A stretch of DNA of 64,000 nt from Mycolicibacterium fluoranthenivorans (GCF_011758805.1 NZ_JAANOW010000002.1:372001-436000), one strand, 5' to 3'. Counted from the stretch's first letter, positions 1-8,354 are shown. The notes: a model not told the origin generated them from the sequence alone. Made by a program: numbers and translations.

Positions 1-882
1 TGGCGCAGTGGGCACGGCATTGCGTACCAGTTCACGGCGCACCACCAGGACTCCGGGGGTTTGAGGCCCACCGACGAACTTGTGCGGAGACACGAAGATC
101 GCGTCCTTGTGATCACCGCGGTTGAATGCGCTGTCCCGCATCCTGATCGGGACGTACGGGCCGGCAGCGGCGTAGTCCCAGAAGGACAGCGCGCCGTGTT
201 CGTGTAGCAGTGCGGCGATCCGGTCGGTGTCTGATAGCACCCCGGTGACGTTGGAGGCGGCGGAGAAGCTGCCGATGCGCAGTCGACGATCCTGGTATTG
301 GATGAGCCGTTGCTCGAGTTGGCTCAGGTCGATGTGGCCGTCGGCGTCTTCGTCGATCACCACCAGGTCCGCGATGGACTCCCGCCAGGGCAGCTCGTTG
401 GAGTGGTGTTCGTAGGGGCCGATGAAGACCACCGGTCGTTCCTCGGTGGGAATTTGTTCGTCCCAGCGGTAGTGCTGGGCCAGCGTGGACGGAACGCGCA
501 GTTCGAGGATGTCGATCAGCTTGTTCACCGCCGCCGTTGCCCCGGACCCGCAGAAGATCACCAGGTCGTCCTCGGTGCAGCCGACCGCATCGTGGATGAT
601 CCGGCGGGCGTCTTCCCGCAACAGCGAGGTCTGCAGACCGGTTCCGGAGCTTTCGGTATGGGTGTTGGCGTAAAGCGGCAAGACGCGCTCGCGGATGAAG
701 TCTTCGACGAAATCCAGCGACCGCCCCGAGGCTGTGTAGTCAGCGTAGGTGATCCGCCGGCGACCGTAGGGTCCGTCGAGGACGGCGTCATCGCCGATCA
801 CCCCGCGCCGGATTCTCTCGAGCAGCGGCGACGTGGGTAATGGTGCCTCTGAGGTTCCCCCGCCCACTGTCCTGGCGGTCAT
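1..882 (-). CDS. PLP-dependent class V aminotransferase (cysteine desulfurase-like), 3' end missing
   Basis: Open on the minus strand from an ATG at 882 to the window edge (294 codons, no stop seen), so the C-terminus is outside. The fold-type I PLP pattern is clear: a substrate-side 'YANTHTESSGTG' segment near residue 71, 'CGSGATAAVNK' near 111, 'EHHSNELPWRE' near 159, and the Schiff-base lysine in 'SPHKFVGGPQTPG' (Lys268). This is the class V (NifS/SufS-like) family, which moves sulfur or amino groups from amino acids; the substrate cannot be fixed from the fragment. A GAGGG ribosome site precedes the start. It is divergent from the AhpD-like gene. A sulfur-transfer role would suit the sulfur genes downstream, but that is only an inference from position. 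Confidence 0.85.
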   Translation of the reverse strand, partial: MTARTVGGGTSEAPLPTSPLLERIRRGVIGDDAVLDGPYGRRRITYADYTASGRSLDFVEDFIRERVLPLYANTHTESSGTGLQTSLLREDARRIIHDAVGCTEDDLVIFCGSGATAAVNKLIDILELRVPSTLAQHYRWDEQIPTEERPVVFIGPYEHHSNELPWRESIADLVVIDEDADGHIDLSQLEQRLIQYQDRRLRIGSFSAASNVTGVLSDTDRIAALLHEHGALSFWDYAAAGPYVPIRMRDSAFNRGDHKDAIFVSPHKFVGGPQTPGVLVVRRELVRNAVPTAP

Positions 883-1008
883 GTGGTCGCCCTCTTCTCG
901 GGTTGCGAATCGACGCTGTCCACCCTCCCAGTGTGGATCCAGTCCGGGGACCACACCAGGGTCATAATGCTCTGCTGCTTCCTGCCCCGTGCGCCTATGT
1001 TGGGGCGC

Positions 1009-1377
1009 ATGACAGATCATGATCACCCCTCCGTTGTGCTCGATGAGCTGAAGCCGCAGCATCGCGCACTGCGGCAGATGATTCCCGAGGTCTACGACGG
1101 CTTCGGTGCGCTGAGTCGGGCGTCGCTGGGTAGCGGCGCAATCGATGCGAAGATCAAGGAACTGATCGCGATGGTGATCGGCGTCGTCGAGGGCTGCGAC
1201 GGGTGTATCGCTTCGCATGCGCGAGGTGCGGTTCGCGCGGGTGCCACCAAGCAAGAGGCGGCTGAGGTCATCGGTGTCAGCATCATGATGCACGGCGGGC
1301 CGGCCACCATTTACGGCGCGCGTGCCTACGCCGCCTTCTGCGACTTCGCCGACGCTCGCGAGGGTCAGCCGACGTGA
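1009..1377 (+). CDS. AhpD-like carboxymuconolactone decarboxylase family protein
   Basis: The product is 122 aa. The ATG at 1009 is chosen over the in-frame GTG at 883 because the family domain begins right after it ('HHRALRQMIPEVYDGF'-like helix) and the longer version adds unrelated sequence. It has the AhpD redox signature 'GCDGCIASH' (CxxC followed by His) and the following helix 'GATKQEAAEVIGV'. Members are small alkylhydroperoxidase or thiol-dependent peroxidase proteins that act as oligomers in the cytoplasm. It is a monocistronic gene divergent from the class V aminotransferase and convergent with the DUF202 pair. The family call is firm; the physiological substrate is unknown. Confidence 0.85.
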   Translation: MTDHDHPSVVLDELKPQHRALRQMIPEVYDGFGALSRASLGSGAIDAKIKELIAMVIGVVEGCDGCIASHARGAVRAGATKQEAAEVIGVSIMMHGGPATIYGARAYAAFCDFADAREGQPT

Positions 1378-1439
1378 CGGGGAATGGTCAAGCGGGCCAA
1401 CTGTTTCACTGATGGCGCGCAGTCGCCAACGGGTCGTCT

Positions 1440-1766
1440 TCAGGCGAGCAGTAACTCGGCGCCGACACCGATCGTCACGAGCACCAGCACCAATGTCACG
1501 CCGGGCACCATCATGCGGGACAGCGGCGTGCGTCCGGTCCGGACGTTGCCCACCACCCGGCGATACCGTTGCGGGACGAGGATCACGACGCCGATGGCGG
1601 CGACCGCTGTGAGCAGCAATGCGGGCCACGATGGCAGGCGGTGCTGGTGCAAGTGCTCGCGCATCAGCAACGCGCCGACGGCGATCGCCCCGATTCCGGT
1701 GCGCTGCCAGGCGAGCGCGGTGCGCTCGGCTTGCGCGCCGACGTCCACGAGTTCGGAGTCCGTCAT
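1440..1766 (-). CDS. DUF202 family small membrane protein (second of a pair)
   Basis: The product is 108 aa. It has the DUF202 signature near the N-terminus ('ERTALAWQRTGIGAIAVGALL', with conserved Glu, Arg, Trp and Arg) followed by two further hydrophobic segments around residues 47-65 and 88-107. This predicts three membrane spans. The start overlaps the stop of the upstream DUF202 gene by 4 nt, so the two are translationally coupled and may form a heteromeric membrane complex. The function of DUF202 proteins in bacteria is not established. Confidence 0.85.
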   Translation of the reverse strand: MTDSELVDVGAQAERTALAWQRTGIGAIAVGALLMREHLHQHRLPSWPALLLTAVAAIGVVILVPQRYRRVVGNVRTGRTPLSRMMVPGVTLVLVLVTIGVGAELLLA

Positions 1767-2134
1767 GTGCCGGTTTCGGCCAGGAAGATCATCGCGGCCG
1801 CTCCCGCGATGATGATGGCCACGCCTGCGACCATGATCTTGGGAAGTGGATCCGTTGGCAGCGAGCGATTTTCACGCAACGCACGCTCGGTGCGGTCCCA
1901 CCTCACATAGGCGCCGATCGTAACGGCCAGCGACATGATCAACAGAAATCCGGTGATCGAGACCCGCAATGGCCGCGGACCGAAATCGTGCACGAAGCTG
2001 GCCAACGCGACCGCGCCCGCGAGCAGCGCCAATCCCGTGCGTACCCACGCCAGAAATGTCCGCTCGTTGGCGAGGGTGAACCTGTAGTCCGGGTCGGTTC
2101 CGATCGTCCGCAATGGTGGCCTGCGCCGCAACAT
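1763..2134 (-). CDS. DUF202/YidH family membrane protein (first of a pair)
   Basis: The product is 123 aa. It contains the YidH/DUF202 motif 'LANERTFLAWVRTGLALLAGAVAL' (residues about 21-44), then hydrophobic spans near 56-74 and 100-117. Relatives such as E. coli YidH are inner-membrane proteins of unknown role. It forms a two-gene unit with the shorter DUF202 gene (4-nt overlap). No strong Shine-Dalgarno is visible before the ATG, so the exact start is less certain than the gene itself. It is divergent from the DsbA-like gene. Confidence 0.85.
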   Translation of the reverse strand: MLRRRPPLRTIGTDPDYRFTLANERTFLAWVRTGLALLAGAVALASFVHDFGPRPLRVSITGFLLIMSLAVTIGAYVRWDRTERALRENRSLPTDPLPKIMVAGVAIIIAGAAAMIFLAETGT

Positions 2135-2286
2135 CAGGTACCGCCGCCTCTCGTGTGGTGACGCCCGGGAACCCGGTGACGTCGTGCGGTTTGCGCCGGA
2201 CGAGTCTAACCGGGCGGCGATCGACGACGTGGGGAACTGCGAGATGCCATCGACGGCCTGGTGGTCGGCCGGGTACCGTCGCCGCT

Positions 2287-2907
2287 ATGCACACCGTGGA
2301 GGTATTCGCCGACGTCCTTTGTCCGTTCACCCACGTCGGGCTGCGCACACTGGTCGAGCAGCGCACTCGACGCGGCCGCACCGAACCTCGGCTGCGCATT
2401 CGGGCCTGGCCGCTCGAACTGGTCAACGGGAACCCGCTCGACCCACACCACATCGCCGCGGAGATCGTGGCGCTGCGCGCATCGGTGCGCCCGGACCTGT
2501 TCGCGGGCTTCTCTGTCGAGACCTTCCCGACGACATCGATGGCCGCGTTCGCGCTGACGGCCGCGGCGGATCGCACCGGTGATCCCGCGGTGGTCGAGGA
2601 GGTCGGCCTCGCGCTGCGCAACGCGGTGTTCGAGGAGGGCCTCGACATCGGGCGGCTTGACGTCATCGAACCGATTGCCGACGGCTTCGGCCTGGACGTG
2701 CTCGACGGGCAGGACACCGCCGCCGCGGTCCACGCCGACTGGGCCGAGGGACGCGCCCGCGGTGTGGTCGGCTCACCACACTTCTTCGCCGAAGACGGCG
2801 GGGACTGGTTCTGCCCCAGCCTGGCCATCAGTCGCGATGACGTCGGAAATTTCGTCATCGCCTGGAAGCAGGGTACGGACGCATTTCTGGAACGCGTCCT
2901 CAGCTGA
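2287..2907 (+). CDS. DsbA-family (FrnE/HCCA isomerase-like) thioredoxin-fold oxidoreductase
   Basis: The product is 206 aa. The ATG at 2287 is taken because the thioredoxin strand begins at once ('HTVEVFADVLCPFTHVGLRTL'). The architecture is DsbA-like: a short beta strand, active-site helix, all-helical insert (residues about 60-140) and the cis-Pro region 'RGVVGSPHFF'. The family usually has CPWC or CPxS; here the active site reads C-P-F-T, so only the first cysteine is present. It probably acts as a thiol transferase or glutathione/mycothiol S-transferase-like enzyme rather than a dithiol oxidase. It is monocistronic and convergent with the rhodanese gene. Confidence 0.8.
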   Translation: MHTVEVFADVLCPFTHVGLRTLVEQRTRRGRTEPRLRIRAWPLELVNGNPLDPHHIAAEIVALRASVRPDLFAGFSVETFPTTSMAAFALTAAADRTGDPAVVEEVGLALRNAVFEEGLDIGRLDVIEPIADGFGLDVLDGQDTAAAVHADWAEGRARGVVGSPHFFAEDGGDWFCPSLAISRDDVGNFVIAWKQGTDAFLERVLS

Positions 2908-2952
2908 GCCCGAACGGCTTTCGGCGGGCGGGCGGCACGACAGCGTTGCCGA

Positions 2953-3288
2953 TCAGATGACGGTACCGGCCGTGCCGTCGTCGCGAATCACCGGTTGCCC
3001 GGTCTTCTGCCAGGCCGTCATACCGCCGGCGAGGTTGTAGACGGTCACCCCGGTCGCCGCGAGTTTCATGGAAGCAGAACGGGATCTGCCGCCCGAGCGG
3101 CACACCGCGACGATCGGTGTGGTGGTGTCGAATACGTGCGTGTCGAGGTCGCCGAGTCGGACATGGACGGCACCGGGCGCATGTCCGGCCGTCCATTCAT
3201 CGTCCTCGCGAACGTCGAGCAGAATGGCGCCGGACCCGCCGACGAGACCCATCGCTCCGATCGGATCAACGTCTACGACATTCATCAT
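2953..3288 (-). CDS. single-domain rhodanese (persulfide/sulfane sulfur transferase)
   Basis: The product is 111 aa and is a complete single rhodanese domain: N-terminal 'GAILLDVREDDEWTAGHAPGAVHV' and the active-site loop 'VAVCRSGGRSRSAS' with the catalytic Cys around residue 63. It ends with 'LAGGMTAWQKTGQPV', the classic C-terminal helix region. It carries sulfane sulfur as a Cys persulfide. Its ATG overlaps the stop of the peroxiredoxin gene by 4 nt, so the two are co-translated from the promoter at about 4020-4130 that holds a CstR-type operator. It is therefore probably part of the sulfide/persulfide response. Confidence 0.93.
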   Translation of the reverse strand: MMNVVDVDPIGAMGLVGGSGAILLDVREDDEWTAGHAPGAVHVRLGDLDTHVFDTTTPIVAVCRSGGRSRSASMKLAATGVTVYNLAGGMTAWQKTGQPVIRDDGTAGTVI

Positions 3289-4016
3289 GAGTTACCTTTC
3301 ACTCGGATTGCCGCCTCGATGTCTTCGGCGGGGATCTCTTTGGTGCAGAAGAACCAGTCTTCGCAATGTAACCCTTCGACTGGTTCGGACATCCGCTCGG
3401 CGGCGGTGCCGCAGGAGCCTGCGGTAGGCACGATGACCGGCTCGCCCGGGCGCCAGTCGGCTGGTGTGGCGACCTCGAAGTGGTCTGCGGTCTGCAGGGC
3501 CTTGACGACGCGAAGCAGCTCGTCGAAGTTGCGGCCGAGACTGAGCGGGTAGTAGATGACGGTCCGGATCGTACCTTCGGGGTCGATGACGAAGACGGCT
3601 CGCACCGCCTTGGTCGAGTCCTCGCCCGGCATGATCATTCCGTACTTCTGGGCGATCGTCATCGACACGTCCTCGATGAGCGGGAACGTGACTTCGACGT
3701 CCTTCATGTCTCGGAAGGTGATCTTCTCCTTGATCGTGCGTAACCAGGCGATGTGGCTGTAGAGCCCGTCGACCGACAGGCCGACCAGCGCGGTGTTGTA
3801 GGCCGCGAACTCCTGTTGCATGGATGCGAAGGTCATGAATTCGCTTGTGCACACAGGAGTGAAGTCGGCGGGATGGGAGAAGAAGATCACCCACTTGCCG
3901 GCGTAATCGGCGGGAAAGTCGAGCGTGCCCTGCGTCGTTACTGCGGTGAAGGCCGGGGCCGCTTCGCCGATGCGCGGTAGGCCGGCAACGGGAGCGGGTG
4001 CCTCTGGTGCGGTCAC
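3285..4016 (-). CDS. 1-Cys (Prx6-type) peroxiredoxin
   Basis: The product is 243 aa from a GTG at 4016. This start is preferred over the in-frame ATG at 4049 because a perfect AGGAGG stands 7 nt upstream of the GTG, and the longer form would run into the operator region. The peroxidatic site is 'HPADFTPVCTSEF' (Cys56). The length and the C-terminal dimer domain ('VIYYPLSLGRNFDELLRVV' onward) are typical of Prx6-type enzymes, which reduce H2O2, organic hydroperoxides and in some systems persulfides. Extra C-terminal cysteines ('SCGTAAERM', 'LHCEDWFFC') may serve as resolving residues. It leads the rhodanese gene, and a palindromic CstR-like operator sits about 40 bp upstream. Confidence 0.93.
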   Translation of the reverse strand: MTAPEAPAPVAGLPRIGEAAPAFTAVTTQGTLDFPADYAGKWVIFFSHPADFTPVCTSEFMTFASMQQEFAAYNTALVGLSVDGLYSHIAWLRTIKEKITFRDMKDVEVTFPLIEDVSMTIAQKYGMIMPGEDSTKAVRAVFVIDPEGTIRTVIYYPLSLGRNFDELLRVVKALQTADHFEVATPADWRPGEPVIVPTAGSCGTAAERMSEPVEGLHCEDWFFCTKEIPAEDIEAAIRVKGNS

Positions 4017-4056
4017 TGTGAGCCCTCCTAAGGTTCGGTGAATACACACCCAATGT

Positions 4057-4072
4057 ATACCCCTAGGGGTAT
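4057..4072. promoter_or_regulatory. CsoR/CstR-family operator 1 (peroxiredoxin promoter)
   Basis: This is a perfect 16-bp palindrome, ATACCCCTAGGGGTAT, lying 40 bp upstream of the peroxiredoxin GTG. It fits ATACC-N4-GGGGTAT, shared with four other sites in this window next to the CstR-like repressor gene. GC-centred palindromes with TAC/GTA arms are the recognised operator type of CsoR/CstR-family repressors. No regulator other than the one at 7652 is visible nearby. Confidence 0.8.
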
Positions 4073-4139
4073 CAAATCGGGCGCGATGACTGGTGAATCA
4101 CAGACCGACTGCGGGTTGGCGGCATGACCCGTTGGCGGG

Positions 4140-7058
4140 TCAGTTGGCCTCGGACGCAACAGCGTCGTCTCCAGTCGGTGCCGGCGCCGTCGTCGCGAGC
4201 TGGCCCGGCGGCCGGTATACCGGCCGCTGGCGGACGCGCAGCGGCCACCAGAACCACGGGCCGAGCAGGGCTGCGATGGATGGTGTCATCAGTGACCGCA
4301 CGATCAGGGTGTCGAGCAACAGGCCGATACCGATGGTGGTACCGCCCTGGCCGACGTTGAGCAGGTCGCCGGACACCATCGAGCCCATGGTGAACGCGAA
4401 CACCAGGCCGGCCGCGGTCACGACGCTGCCGGTGCTGCCCATGGACCGGATGATGCCGGTCTTGATGCCCGCGCCGATCTCCTCCTTGAACCGCGAGACG
4501 AGCAGCAGGTTGTAGTCGCTGCCGACGGCCATCAGGATGATCACGGCGAAGGCGAGCACGATCCAGTTCAGTTCGATGCCCACCACTCGTTCCCAGATCA
4601 GCACCGACAAGCCGAATGCCGCGCCGAGCGACAAGACGATGGTGCCGACGATCACCAGTGACGCCACGATGGCCCTGGTGATGACGATCATGACCAGGAA
4701 GATGAGCGTCAGCGCCGCGAACGCGGCGATCATGGTGTCGTACTTCGCGCCGGACTGGATGTCTCGGTAGGTCGCCGCGGTGCCGGTCAGCGTGATGTCC
4801 GCGGTGGCCAGGGCGGTGCCCTTGACGGCCTCGTGGGCCGCGACGAGTTCGTCGTCGACGGTCGAGATGCCCTGTTCGGTGGCCGGATCGACGTCATGGG
4901 TGATGATGAGCCGGGCGGCCTTGCCGTCGGGGGACAGGAACAGCTTCAGTCCCTTCTGGAAGTCGGGGTTGGCGAAGACTTCCGGAGGCAGGTAGAAGTA
5001 GTCGTCGCTCTTGGAGGCGTCGAAGGCCTGGCCCATGGCAGTGGCGGTGTCGGTCATCTGCTGCATCTGGTCGATGAGTCCGGCGAAGCTGCTGTGGATG
5101 GTCTGCAGGGTCTGCTGCATGGTGCTCGCCGTCGCGATGATCGGTGGGAACTGAGCGACCATCTGCGGTGTCAGAGCATCGATCTCGTCCATGCCGCCGG
5201 TCACATCGTGCATATCGGTGAGCAGCTTGGCCATGTTGTCGCTGAGCGTGGAGACGCCGTCGATGGCGTCGAAGGCCGACCGAACACCCCAGCATGCCGG
5301 GATGTTGAAACAGTTCGGTTCCCAGTAGAAGTAGTTGCGAACCGGCCGCACCGAATCATCGAAATCGGCCAGATGATCGCGCATCGTGTCGACCGACGTC
5401 TTGAGCGTGGCCGCGTCGTCGACCATGTGGTGTGTGCTGTCGACCGTACGGTGGGTGGCCTCGGAGAACTGGCGCACCACGTCGTACATCCGTGTCATGG
5501 ACGTGACCATCGCGCCCAGGTCGCCGGACATCTTGTCGATGTCATCCACGCGCTGCTTGAGGAACTGCAGGTTCTGGGTGATCGGTACCGACTGCATGCT
5601 GACCTGGTAGGGGATGGAACTGTGCGCGATAGGCGAGCCCAGCGGCCGGGTGATGCTCTGCACCATGGCGATGCCACGGACTCGGAACAACGCCTTGGCA
5701 ATTCTGTCGAGCACGATCATGTCGGTGGGATTGCGCATATCGTGATCGGAGTCGATCATCATGATGTCGGGGTTGAGTCGCGCTGCACTGAAGTGCTTTT
5801 CGGCCGCGGTGTACCCGACATTCGCCGGGACGTCGGCGGGGATGTAATAGCGATCGTTGTAGCTCGTCTTGTAGCCGATCATCGCGAGCAGACCCAGAAC
5901 GGCGATCGAGGTCGCGACGGCGAGGATCGGTTTCGGCCAGCGGACCGTCGCGGTCCCGATCCGCCGCCAGCCCTTGGTCTTCATCTTGCGTTTCGGGTCG
6001 AACAAGCCGAACCGGCCGGCCACCACCAGAATCGCCGGCGCGACGGTGAGGGACGCCGCGACCACGACGACCAAGGCGATCGCCGAGGGGTAGGCCAGTG
6101 ACTTGAAATAGGCCAGGCGCGTCAACCGCAGGCAGAGCATGGCGCCCGCGATGGTCAGCCCGGAGCCCAGGATGACGTGAGCGACACCGTGAAAGGCGCT
6201 GTAGTAGGCGGATTCCCGTTCTTGACCGTTCTGGCGAGCCTCCTGGTATCGACCGATGAGGAAGATCGCATAGTCGGTTCCCGCGGCGATCGCCAACGCC
6301 GTCAACAACGGAACCGAGAATGTCGAGAAGTCGATGATGCGGAAGTGGCCGAGCAGGGCGACCGCGCCACGCGCGGAACCCATCTCGATGCCGACAATGG
6401 CCAGGATGAGCAGGACCGTGCTGATCGACCGGTAGACCATCAGCAACATGACCGTGATGACTGCCATGGTGACCACGGTCATCTTGACCATGCTCTTGTC
6501 ACCGGTCTCCAGCGAGTCGGTGGTCAGTGGTGCCGGGCCGGTGACGTAGGCGTGCAGGCCGGGTGGCGCAGGGGTGTGGTCGACGATGTCGCGCACCGCT
6601 TCCACCGATTGGTTGCCCAGTGTGCTGCCCTGGTCGCCGGCGAGGTTGAGCTGGACGTAGGCCGCCTTGCCGTCGCTGCTCTGTACCCCGGCCGCGGTGA
6701 TCAGATCACCCCAGAAATTCTGGACGTGCTCGACGTGGCGGGTGTCCTGTTCGAATTTGCCGATCAACGAGTCGTAGTACTGGTGTGCACTATCGCCCAA
6801 CGGTTGGTCGCCGGTGAGCACGACCATTGCGATGCTGTCAGAGCTGGACTCTTGGAATTTCTTCCCCATCTTCTTGGCCGCGATGACCGAGGGCGCGTCC
6901 TGGGGTGACATGGATACCGCGTTGTGTTTGCTCACCGATTCGACCTGCGGGAGAAGCAGATTCAATGCCGCGGTGATGGCAACCCAGATCAGGATGATGG
7001 GCACGGCGCCCACCCGGATCATCCGGGGGACGAATGTGTGCGTGGAGTTGTCGCTCAT
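4140..7058 (-). CDS. mmpL: MmpL-family RND transporter (MmpL4/5 type, with periplasmic coiled coil)
   Basis: The product is 972 aa. The ATG at 7058 overlaps the mmpS stop (ATGA), which fixes the start. There is an N-terminal membrane span (about residues 13-33), a first periplasmic domain, a six-helix bundle with 'GTDYAIFLIGRYQEAR', a long second periplasmic domain and a second bundle with 'GSDYNLLLVSRFKEEI'. The second periplasmic domain contains a heptad-rich, Met/Asp-rich stretch (about 440-650) and a cysteine pair 'CFNIPAC', the coiled-coil insert typical of MmpL4/MmpL5 rather than MmpL3. Those relatives export siderophores and drugs with an MmpS partner. Here the pair is divergent from the CstR-like repressor with two operators between them, so induction by sulfide or persulfide is likely. 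The exported substrate is unknown. Confidence 0.95.
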   Translation of the reverse strand: MSDNSTHTFVPRMIRVGAVPIILIWVAITAALNLLLPQVESVSKHNAVSMSPQDAPSVIAAKKMGKKFQESSSDSIAMVVLTGDQPLGDSAHQYYDSLIGKFEQDTRHVEHVQNFWGDLITAAGVQSSDGKAAYVQLNLAGDQGSTLGNQSVEAVRDIVDHTPAPPGLHAYVTGPAPLTTDSLETGDKSMVKMTVVTMAVITVMLLMVYRSISTVLLILAIVGIEMGSARGAVALLGHFRIIDFSTFSVPLLTALAIAAGTDYAIFLIGRYQEARQNGQERESAYYSAFHGVAHVILGSGLTIAGAMLCLRLTRLAYFKSLAYPSAIALVVVVAASLTVAPAILVVAGRFGLFDPKRKMKTKGWRRIGTATVRWPKPILAVATSIAVLGLLAMIGYKTSYNDRYYIPADVPANVGYTAAEKHFSAARLNPDIMMIDSDHDMRNPTDMIVLDRIAKALFRVRGIAMVQSITRPLGSPIAHSSIPYQVSMQSVPITQNLQFLKQRVDDIDKMSGDLGAMVTSMTRMYDVVRQFSEATHRTVDSTHHMVDDAATLKTSVDTMRDHLADFDDSVRPVRNYFYWEPNCFNIPACWGVRSAFDAIDGVSTLSDNMAKLLTDMHDVTGGMDEIDALTPQMVAQFPPIIATASTMQQTLQTIHSSFAGLIDQMQQMTDTATAMGQAFDASKSDDYFYLPPEVFANPDFQKGLKLFLSPDGKAARLIITHDVDPATEQGISTVDDELVAAHEAVKGTALATADITLTGTAATYRDIQSGAKYDTMIAAFAALTLIFLVMIVITRAIVASLVIVGTIVLSLGAAFGLSVLIWERVVGIELNWIVLAFAVIILMAVGSDYNLLLVSRFKEEIGAGIKTGIIRSMGSTGSVVTAAGLVFAFTMGSMVSGDLLNVGQGGTTIGIGLLLDTLIVRSLMTPSIAALLGPWFWWPLRVRQRPVYRPPGQLATTAPAPTGDDAVASEAN

Positions 7059-7501
7059 GCGGCTTTGTCCAGACAGAATGCCTGGGCGTCGCGGCCCTGC
7101 GCGTGCTGCTCGACGACCACCTTGTCGTTGACCAGGATGCGGCAGCCGAGGGACCCGCTGTCGCCCTGGGCCACCACATTGGCCAAGACCCCGGGATCGG
7201 TGGTGCTGACGCTCACCGACCACGGCAATGCGCTGAAGGTCGCCTCCCTGGTCGTGCCCGTGGCGTCCAGATAGCTCACCTGGCCGGTTGTCGTCGCGGG
7301 CCCGACGACCTCATAGGTCACGCGTTTGGTGTTGAAGGGCACGATGGCGTCCACGCGCTCCGATCCGGCCACAAAGGGTAGGTCTGAGTCGAAGAACGTC
7401 CGCAATCGGCCGACCACCGTCGCCGCTGCCAGCAGGGTCACCGCGACCAGCGCGACCACCCAAAATCGTTGTAAGAAGCCGAATAACGACGGCAGTTTCA
7501 T
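7055..7501 (-). CDS. mmpS: MmpS-family membrane accessory protein
   Basis: The product is 148 aa. It has one N-terminal membrane span (about residues 13-31, 'FWVVALVAVTLLAAATVV') and a periplasmic beta-sandwich domain with 'NTKRVTYEVVGPATTTGQVSYLDATG' and a disulfide-compatible Cys pair ('LGCRILVND', 'AQAFCLDKAA'), both family hallmarks. MmpS proteins are required partners of MmpL4/5-type exporters. It overlaps mmpL by 4 nt. Its promoter region is shared with the divergent CstR-like gene and holds two operator copies. A GAGGA motif abuts the ATG, closer than usual. Confidence 0.93.
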   Translation of the reverse strand: MKLPSLFGFLQRFWVVALVAVTLLAAATVVGRLRTFFDSDLPFVAGSERVDAIVPFNTKRVTYEVVGPATTTGQVSYLDATGTTREATFSALPWSVSVSTTDPGVLANVVAQGDSGSLGCRILVNDKVVVEQHAQGRDAQAFCLDKAA

Positions 7502-7568
7502 TCCTCGTATCCCTATCTCAGACGTGTTGAGGTGCTGTGCCCGCGAGGGGGGAGACCCCGTCTGGACG

Positions 7569-7584
7569 ATACCCTATGGGGTAT
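7569..7584. promoter_or_regulatory. CsoR/CstR-family operator 2 (mmpS side of the divergent region)
   Basis: ATACCCTATGGGGTAT, a near-perfect inverted repeat, lies 68 bp upstream of the mmpS start and 68 bp upstream of the repressor start. It matches ATACC-N4-GGGGTAT. Confidence 0.78.
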
Positions 7585-7621
7585 ATGCAATGAGTGGAGC
7601 GTACCTCAGGATACAGATAAA

Positions 7622-7930
<309 letters not shown>

Positions 7931-7958
7931 GTCGGGCCGTCGAAGAAAGGGATCTGTG

Positions 7959-8144
7959 ATGTGTCGCGCAGTTAAATGCCGCGTATGCGGGAAAACCACC
8001 TGGGCTGGGTGTGGGATGCACGTCGATTCCGTGCGCAGTGGCGTACCCGCGGCGCAGTGGTGCTCGGGTCATGCTTCCGGCGAGGCCGCTGCGCCGACCC
8101 GGCGGAGCTGGTTCGGCGGGCGCAAGGCTCGGCAGGACAAGTGA
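7959..8144 (+). CDS. small cysteine-rich protein in the persulfide locus
   Basis: The product is 61 aa with start ATG at 7959 (an adjacent in-frame GTG at 7956 is possible); an AAAGG ribosome site lies 8 nt upstream. It has five cysteines and two histidines: 'MCRAVKCRVCGKTTWAGCGMHV ... QWCSGH'. CxxC plus CG-x-H spacing suggests a zinc- or thiol-binding knuckle. The 'CxxCGKTTWxGCGxHV' pattern is one I recognise from small uncharacterised proteins in actinobacteria and fungi, with no assigned function. The C-terminal third is basic and probably disordered. It lies 28 nt after the repressor gene and before the operator pair of the dioxygenase operon, so it is probably co-transcribed with the repressor. 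Confidence 0.7.
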   Translation: MCRAVKCRVCGKTTWAGCGMHVDSVRSGVPAAQWCSGHASGEAAAPTRRSWFGGRKARQDK

Positions 8145-8210
8145 GGCGCTTTCGCGGCGCTCCGGTGGCGAGTCGCCGCGGTTCAGGTGACCAAAGCCTC
8201 TAGTTGGCCT

Positions 8211-8226
8211 ATACCGGAGGGGGTAT
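8211..8226. promoter_or_regulatory. CsoR/CstR-family operator 4 (dioxygenase operon, distal)
   Basis: ATACCGGAGGGGGTAT matches the shared pattern ATACC-N4-GGGGTAT. It is the upstream member of a tandem pair before the cstB-like gene. Confidence 0.75.
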
Positions 8227-8272
8227 TGTTCGTACATGAGCAATACCCCCTCTCGTATATTCCGGAGAGGGG
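8218..8272. repeat. two nested inverted repeats between operators 4 and 5
   Basis: AGGGGGTATTG (8218-8228) is repeated inverted as CAATACCCCCT (8241-8251), a perfect 11-bp arm with a 12-nt spacer. Immediately after, CCCCTCTC (8247-8254) pairs with GAGAGGGG (8265-8272). The arms reuse half of operator 4, so the array can form additional repressor half-sites in DNA or a hairpin in RNA. Confidence 0.6.
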
Positions 8273-8277
8273 AATAC

Positions 8278-8293
8278 ATACCCCAGGGGGTAT
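8278..8293. promoter_or_regulatory. CsoR/CstR-family operator 5 (dioxygenase operon, proximal)
   Basis: ATACCCCAGGGGGTAT lies 61 bp upstream of the cstB-like start. It is nearly palindromic and fits the same five-member consensus. Confidence 0.78.
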
Positions 8294-8354
8294 GTTCCAC
8301 TCCATGGAGGCCTAGTCCGAATGGCGTCCCCAATCGAAGAGAAAGAAGACGGCG

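Noticed and set aside
298..840. Open frame of 180 codons on the plus strand
   Set aside because: It is the antisense shadow of the class V aminotransferase, whose PLP motifs are clear on the minus strand.
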